Source: CBDCWT01 sp965223305
Lineage (GTDB): Bacteria; Planctomycetota; Planctomycetia; Pirellulales; Pirellulaceae
Length of the DNA: 64,000 bases
Assembly (NCBI GenBank): GCA_965223305.1
Contig: CBDCWT010000080.1
Span: forward strand, 1-64,000
Direction: 5' to 3'
Of the stretch, positions 60,126 through 64,000 are shown piece after piece (position 1 is the first letter of the stretch; each line of letters opens with the position of its first letter). The notes below the pieces were generated by a model. The model searched no databases, had not been told where the DNA came from, and saw nothing but the letters and a program-made list of their open reading frames with translations. The position numbers and the translations under genes were made by a program.

Positions 60126-62021
60126 GTGATCCTGCTCAACGTCCACAACTTGCAGAAGTACTTTGGTCCGGAACCGGTGTTGGCAGGAGTGTCATTCGAA
60201 ATCAGAGCGGGCGAACGTGTTTCGCTCGTCGGCCCGAACGGCACCGGTAAAACGACCTTGTTGCGGATCCTGGCCGGACGGCAGGAATCCGACTCAGGAG
60301 ATGTCAACTGGCACCAATCGGCAACGTGCGGGTACCTCCAACAGCAACCCCGCTTCGCAGACCGAATGACCGTTTGGGATGTTGCAGAACAGGCGCTGGG
60401 AGATCTCCGCCAGCTGGCCACGCTGGCCGAAACGCTGGCTGCTGAATTGGCCGGCGCGAGTGACGCGGCCGAGAGGGAGGCTCTGAGTGCCAAATTTGAT
60501 CGCGTCCAGGCCCAACTCGAGCAGCGCGGTGGCTACCGACTAGAACACCGCATCGAGCGGGTCTTGGCGGGGCTGGGCTTTGGTCCCGCCGAGTTTCGAC
60601 GTACAGCAGCGCAGCTGAGCGGTGGGGAACAGAATCGGCTCACGATGGCCAGCCTGCTGCTCGCCGAACCCGACTTGATGCTGCTCGACGAACCTTCCAA
60701 CCACCTCGACATCGAGGCCACCGAGTGGCTCGAACAATACCTGACCACCATCCGCTCCGCACTCCTCGTCGTCAGCCACGATCGTTACCTGCTCGACAAA
60801 GTCACGTCCCGAACGCTCGAGTTGTTTCGCGGTACCGTCGACAGCTATGTCGGCAACTTCACGGCCTACCAGCGTCAACAGGCCGAGAGGGTCAAGATCC
60901 AGCGCCGCTCTTATGAGAAACAACAGTCTGAGATCGCGAAAATGGAGGACTTCGTCCGTCGTCACCACTACGGTCAAAAGCACGCCCAAGCCGAAGACCG
61001 ACGCAAAAAGCTGGCTAGGATTGAACGCGTCGACCGCCCGCGCGAAATCGCCGCACCGCCAATGGCGTTCCCCGCCGCAGAACGAACGGGTGACGTGGCG
61101 CTCCGCGTCGAGCATCTGTCGAAAGGCTACGAGCGCTCGCTGTTCACCGACTTGACATTCGACATCCTACGCGGGGAACGATGGGGTATTCTCGGCCCCA
61201 ACGGGTGCGGGAAGTCGACACTGCTGCGCTGCTTGCTCGATCGCGAGCAGCCCGATCAGGGCCGGGTGGCCTGGGGTGCTCACGTGAAGGTCGGCTACTT
61301 CGACCAGCAGGTGGCGGATCTCCATGATAACTTGCCGGTCCTCGAAGCCGTTCGTAGCGGCCAGCACGATTTCTCCGAGCAGGCGCGCCGCGACCTGCTC
61401 GCCCGCTTCGGCTTGGCCGGGGACGTGATCCACCAGCAGGTTGGCAGCCTCAGCGGAGGTGAGCGGAACCGGACCGCACTCGCCCGGCTGGCAGGCTCGG
61501 CCGCCAATTTCCTGGTGCTCGACGAACCAACCAACCATCTCGATCTATGGTCACGAGCCGCCCTCGAAAAGGCCTTGCAGCAGTTTACGGGGACGATCCT
61601 CTTTGTGACGCACGACCGGTACTTCCTCAACAATGTGGCCGACCACCTGCTGGTCGTTGACTCCGGCCGGTTTCGAGTGATCGACGGCAATTATGAAACC
61701 TATCGGCAGATCGGACCGCCGCCCACAGACGCCGGGCGGACAGGGGAGGGCACGGTGGCAGCGCCCCTGAAAGCCCGCCGTGCAGCGACCGAGCCGACCA
61801 AAGCAAAGCGGAAGTTCCCCTATCGAAAGCTGCCCGACATCGAAGCCGACATCGCGACAAGCGAACAGCGAATCGCCCAGCTACATGCAGACCTCGCCGC
61901 TCCAGATGTCGTCCGAGATGGTCAACGAATCAAAGCTCTGCGCGCCGAACTCGAAGCGCAAAGTCAATCCCTATCGCAGCTCTACGAACACTGGGAAGAG
62001 GCGATGGAGCGCAACGGCTAG
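60126..62021 (+). CDS. ABC-F family ATPase
   Basis: 631 residues from GTG 60126. Two ABC cassettes: first Walker A Gly-Pro-Asn-Gly-Thr-Gly-Lys-Thr, signature Leu-Ser-Gly-Gly-Glu-Gln-Asn-Arg, Walker B Leu-Leu-Asp-Glu-Pro; second Gly-Pro-Asn-Gly-Cys-Gly-Lys-Ser, Leu-Ser-Gly-Gly-Glu-Arg-Asn-Arg, Leu-Asp-Glu-Pro. Between them a basic helical linker (P-site interaction motif region, about 240-310). No membrane domain. A C-terminal coiled coil recalls Uup. ABC-F proteins act on ribosomes; the subfamily is uncertain. Confidence 0.9.
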   Translation: MILLNVHNLQKYFGPEPVLAGVSFEIRAGERVSLVGPNGTGKTTLLRILAGRQESDSGDVNWHQSATCGYLQQQPRFADRMTVWDVAEQALGDLRQLATLAETLAAELAGASDAAEREALSAKFDRVQAQLEQRGGYRLEHRIERVLAGLGFGPAEFRRTAAQLSGGEQNRLTMASLLLAEPDLMLLDEPSNHLDIEATEWLEQYLTTIRSALLVVSHDRYLLDKVTSRTLELFRGTVDSYVGNFTAYQRQQAERVKIQRRSYEKQQSEIAKMEDFVRRHHYGQKHAQAEDRRKKLARIERVDRPREIAAPPMAFPAAERTGDVALRVEHLSKGYERSLFTDLTFDILRGERWGILGPNGCGKSTLLRCLLDREQPDQGRVAWGAHVKVGYFDQQVADLHDNLPVLEAVRSGQHDFSEQARRDLLARFGLAGDVIHQQVGSLSGGERNRTALARLAGSAANFLVLDEPTNHLDLWSRAALEKALQQFTGTILFVTHDRYFLNNVADHLLVVDSGRFRVIDGNYETYRQIGPPPTDAGRTGEGTVAAPLKARRAATEPTKAKRKFPYRKLPDIEADIATSEQRIAQLHADLAAPDVVRDGQRIKALRAELEAQSQSLSQLYEHWEEAMERNG

Positions 62022-62069
62022 GCCGTCACGCACCCAGATTAAGTGCCGACTCCAGGCGAACGGCGACCT

Positions 62070-62372
62070 CTAGAATCGCAAGCGGAACGAGAAGTTGTTC
62101 CCGTAGTAACCCAGTCCCGAGCGGCCGTAGTAGCCCGACCCGTAACCATAGTTACCATAGCCGGCACCGTAACGGGGGTAGCCGTAGTAGCCGCGCCCGT
62201 AACCGTAACTGGGACCGCGATAGCCGTAGTAGCCACCGATGTAGGGCGACACGCGAGCGGCGCGGTAACCCCCGTAATAGCCGCGGCCGTAACGACAGCT
62301 GTCGGCTGAGGCCGTATTCGCAGCAAAGCCAATCAAACCTACCGTGGCAATAGCAAGCATTAGACGTTTCAT
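62070..62372 (-). CDS. Secreted Gly/Tyr-rich protein
   Basis: 100 residues from ATG 62372 (AGGAGAG upstream). The signal peptide is about 1-23 (cleavage after Ala-Ser-Ala). The mature part is almost entirely Gly, Tyr, Arg and Ser repeats (Gly-Tyr-Tyr-Gly, Tyr-Gly-Arg-Gly-Tyr). Short exported low-complexity proteins of this sort are frequent in planctomycetes. Function unknown. Confidence 0.75.
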   Translation of the reverse strand: MKRLMLAIATVGLIGFAANTASADSCRYGRGYYGGYRAARVSPYIGGYYGYRGPSYGYGRGYYGYPRYGAGYGNYGYGSGYYGRSGLGYYGNNFSFRLRF

Positions 62373-62606
62373 CGGAACTCTCCTGACTCGTGCAACAAAG
62401 GATACCTGCCGGTATTGGACGACCCAACCCGGCCGGAGACCAATTCGCAGCTGCCGTGCCGAAGAGCCCCAAGGACGCCTCAAAGCTTTAATTCACAACG
62501 TGTTACAAGCCACGAGTTGAGTCTCAGCTCAAGTCTTAGGGGAGCAAGACTGTCGTCAATTAGATAATATGGCGTCATCATATCGATGTCAATTCGCGAC
62601 CTTTTT

Positions 62607-62952
62607 CAGACGCTCGGGAGGGCGAGGCTCCTGCCGAGCCGTGTGTCCGCCTGCCGGTTTCGTGATTACTCTGCTTCTGGCGGACGGCACACGGAGTGTG
62701 CCTGCTACTGTTGCGGTGTTGAACCGTGGACTAACGCCCAGCGGCTGATTTTTGATCCGTAGCCGAACTCGGCAGAGTTTGGCGGACTGCCGATTCGAAC
62801 CACATTCTGGCGAATTCGGGCTGCAAGAAGTTTTCTGAACGAGCAAGAGGCCATCCGGTGGATCCTGTAAATCCTGTCAAGAAAGGCAGAAGACAGGATC
62901 AACATGAGGAACAGGATTGCGTGGATGGCTCCACGGCGGGCAACAGCCGTGT
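62607..62952 (+). repeat. Intergenic repeat unit A
   Basis: Starts CAGACGCTCGGGAGGGCGAG. Order of elements: CTCCTGCCGAGCC, a GGCGGACGGCACACGGAGTG segment, CTAACGCCCAGCGGCTGATT, CAGAGTTTGGCGGACTGCCG, a 30-bp GAACGAGCAAGAGGCCATCC element and an ATGAGGAACAGGATTG element. No stable reading frame. Confidence 0.85.
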
Positions 62953-62975
62953 CAGACGCTCGGGAGGGCGAGGCT

Positions 62976-63178
62976 GGGATGGTGAAACGTTCTTCACAAC
63001 ATGTGGTAGTCGCCGAGCGAACTTGTCCCAACATCTTCGATGCTATCGGGCGCAGTATAGGAGTTTGCCTCGAATTGCATTGGTTTTGTGACAACTAGCA
63101 TGCATTGCTCCCACCAAATGTTGCGATAGCAATTGCTTTTTGACACTGCCTGTTGTGGTCCAAAGTTTTCGTCACCCC
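62976..63178. mobile_element. 203-bp insertion with 11-bp target duplication inside a repeat unit
   Basis: AGGGCGAGGCT occurs on both sides (62965-62975 and 63179-63189). The inserted sequence begins GGGATGGTGAAACGTT and ends with the complement of GGGGTGACGAAAACTT, an imperfect terminal inverted repeat (11 of 16). It encodes nothing recognisable. Family unknown. Confidence 0.65.
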
Positions 63179-63494
63179 AGGGCGAGGCTCCTGCCGAGCC
63201 GTGTGCCCGCCTGTCGGTTTCGTGTTTACTCTGCTTCTGGCGGACGGCACACGGAGTGTGCCTGCTACTGTTACGGTCGGAACCGTGGGCTAACGCCCAG
63301 CGGCTGATTTTTGATCCCGTAGCCGAACTCGTCAGAGTTTGGCGGACTGCCGATTCGAACCACATTCTGGCGAATTCGGGCTGCAAGAAGTTTTCTGAAC
63401 GAGCAAGAGGCCATCCTGTGGATCCTGTCAAGAAAGGGATCAACATGAGGAACAGGATTGAGTGGATGGCTCCACGGCGGGGCAACAGCCGTGT
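63179..63494 (+). repeat. Intergenic repeat unit B
   Basis: About 316 bp, same order of elements as unit A, a few point differences and small deletions. It is the continuation of a unit that began at 62953 and was split by the insertion. Confidence 0.85.
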
Positions 63495-63720
63495 CAGACG
63501 CTCGGGAGGGCGAGGCTCCTGCCGAGCCGTGTGCCCGTGTATCGGTTTCGTGTTTACTCTGCTTCTGGCGGACGGCACACGGAGTGTGCCTGCTACTGTT
63601 ACGGTCGGAACCGTGGGCTAACGCCCAGCGGCTGATTTTTGATCCGTAGCCGAACTCGCCAGAGTTTGGCGAACGCCGATTCGAACCACATTCTGGCGAA
63701 TTCGGGCTGCAAGAGGCCTG
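63495..63720 (+). repeat. Intergenic repeat unit C (partial)
   Basis: Repeats the first two thirds of units A and B and ends at GGGCTGCAAGAGGCC. Directly follows unit B in tandem. Confidence 0.85.
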
Positions 63721-63743
63721 TCAGGAAGCGGAACCAAAAGAAG

Positions 63744-63773
63744 CAACGCCGCGTTGTTTCCAACGCGGCGTTG
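63744..63773 (-). terminator. Rho-independent terminator
   Basis: A perfect 13-bp stem (CAACGCCGCGTTG / CAACGCGGCGTTG) with a 4-base loop. On the minus strand it is followed by CTTCTTTTGG, and it lies 33 bases after the stop of the partial gene at the right edge. Confidence 0.7.
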
Positions 63774-63805
63774 AGGAATTGCCTTAGCTATTCAGCCCGC
63801 AAGAG

Positions 63806-64000
63806 CTATCGGGTCGTCGAACCTGTCGACGGATACGAGTAAGACGACGAGGATCCGGTGCTCGGGTAGGACCCGGTTGACGGATAGCCGCCGGCACCAG
63901 GAGTTCCGCCGGTGCTGGGCAGCTGGCCCGCATTGCGGTTTGTCGTGCCGGGGCGGTAGGCCCCACCTGCCGGGCTCGCCGTGCTCGACCCGCCACCGTA
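63806..64000 (-). CDS. C-terminal end of a low-complexity protein (partial, runs off right edge)
   Basis: 64 codons are open from the edge to TAG at 63806-63808. Composition is Gly, Ser, Thr, Pro and Tyr with repeats of Tyr-Pro-Ser-Thr-Gly, typical of a flexible extracellular or linker tail. A terminator follows. Nothing more can be said of the whole protein. Confidence 0.6.
   Translation of the reverse strand, partial: YGGGSSTASPAGGAYRPGTTNRNAGQLPSTGGTPGAGGYPSTGSYPSTGSSSSYSYPSTGSTTR

Overview
The window looks like a planctomycete chromosome, most likely from the Pirellulales side. The evidence is a 2,964-residue surface protein opening with the LEQRVLLA-type N-terminal motif, a PEP-CTERM secreted protein, a PQQ-type beta-propeller protein, an octahaem cytochrome, the Hsp70/GrpE/J-like/TPR/trypsin-like cluster, and an integrase whose C-terminus is read from a tRNA gene. 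No rRNA or CRISPR array was seen.

Region 1 (1 to about 21,350) is the right part of a prophage or phage-like integrative element, and its left end lies outside the window. It stops in a tRNA-Leu(UAA) gene (21267-21352, minus), and its tyrosine integrase (20039-21319) reads into the 3' half of that tRNA, so the att site is visible. The rightward genes are an HTH protein, a primase-polymerase, small early proteins, a ParB-like protein, small and large terminase, HTH/XRE regulators and integrase. The leftward genes are an HTH protein, a prohead-protease-like protein, a very large cadherin-repeat/glycosidase/lectin-like tail protein, and a tape-measure-like protein. The two tail genes carry seven apparent one-base insertions, all in the same direction and all in 3-4 base runs.

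Between the two arms (about 9.4-11.9 kb) lies the most unusual part of the window. It holds small genes separated by a roughly 78-bp repeat with a 10-bp hairpin whose stem sequence changes while pairing is kept. The same hairpin module lies in frame inside the ParB-like gene (15.9 kb) and inside an inverted, decayed copy of that gene (11.5 kb). That makes five instances with covarying stems, associated with gene junctions and with a truncated gene. A structure-recognised recombination site or an RNA/translation-coupling module are both possible.

Region 2 (21.6-64 kb) is host chromosome. It holds a planctomycete membrane protein, an ankyrin-repeat protein, a chaperone operon on the minus strand (TPR protein with a frameshift, J-like protein with PPD instead of HPD, GrpE, Hsp70, zinc-ribbon protein, membrane-anchored trypsin-like protease), an octahaem cytochrome c, a threonine dehydratase-like enzyme, a PQQ-propeller protein, a cysteine-cluster protein, the giant surface protein, a PEP-CTERM protein, RtcB, a Gfo/Idh/MocA oxidoreductase, a methionine-salvage operon (mtnB-mtnD-mtnC), MiaE, an ABC-F ATPase, and short secreted or low-complexity proteins.

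Three copies of a 174-bp MITE with 4-bp target duplications sit at 23.4, 41.5 and 52.0 kb, each between convergent genes. One of them supplies the stop codon of the giant surface protein. The right end (62.6-63.7 kb) is a block of repeated intergenic units, one of which is split by a further 203-bp insertion with an 11-bp target duplication.
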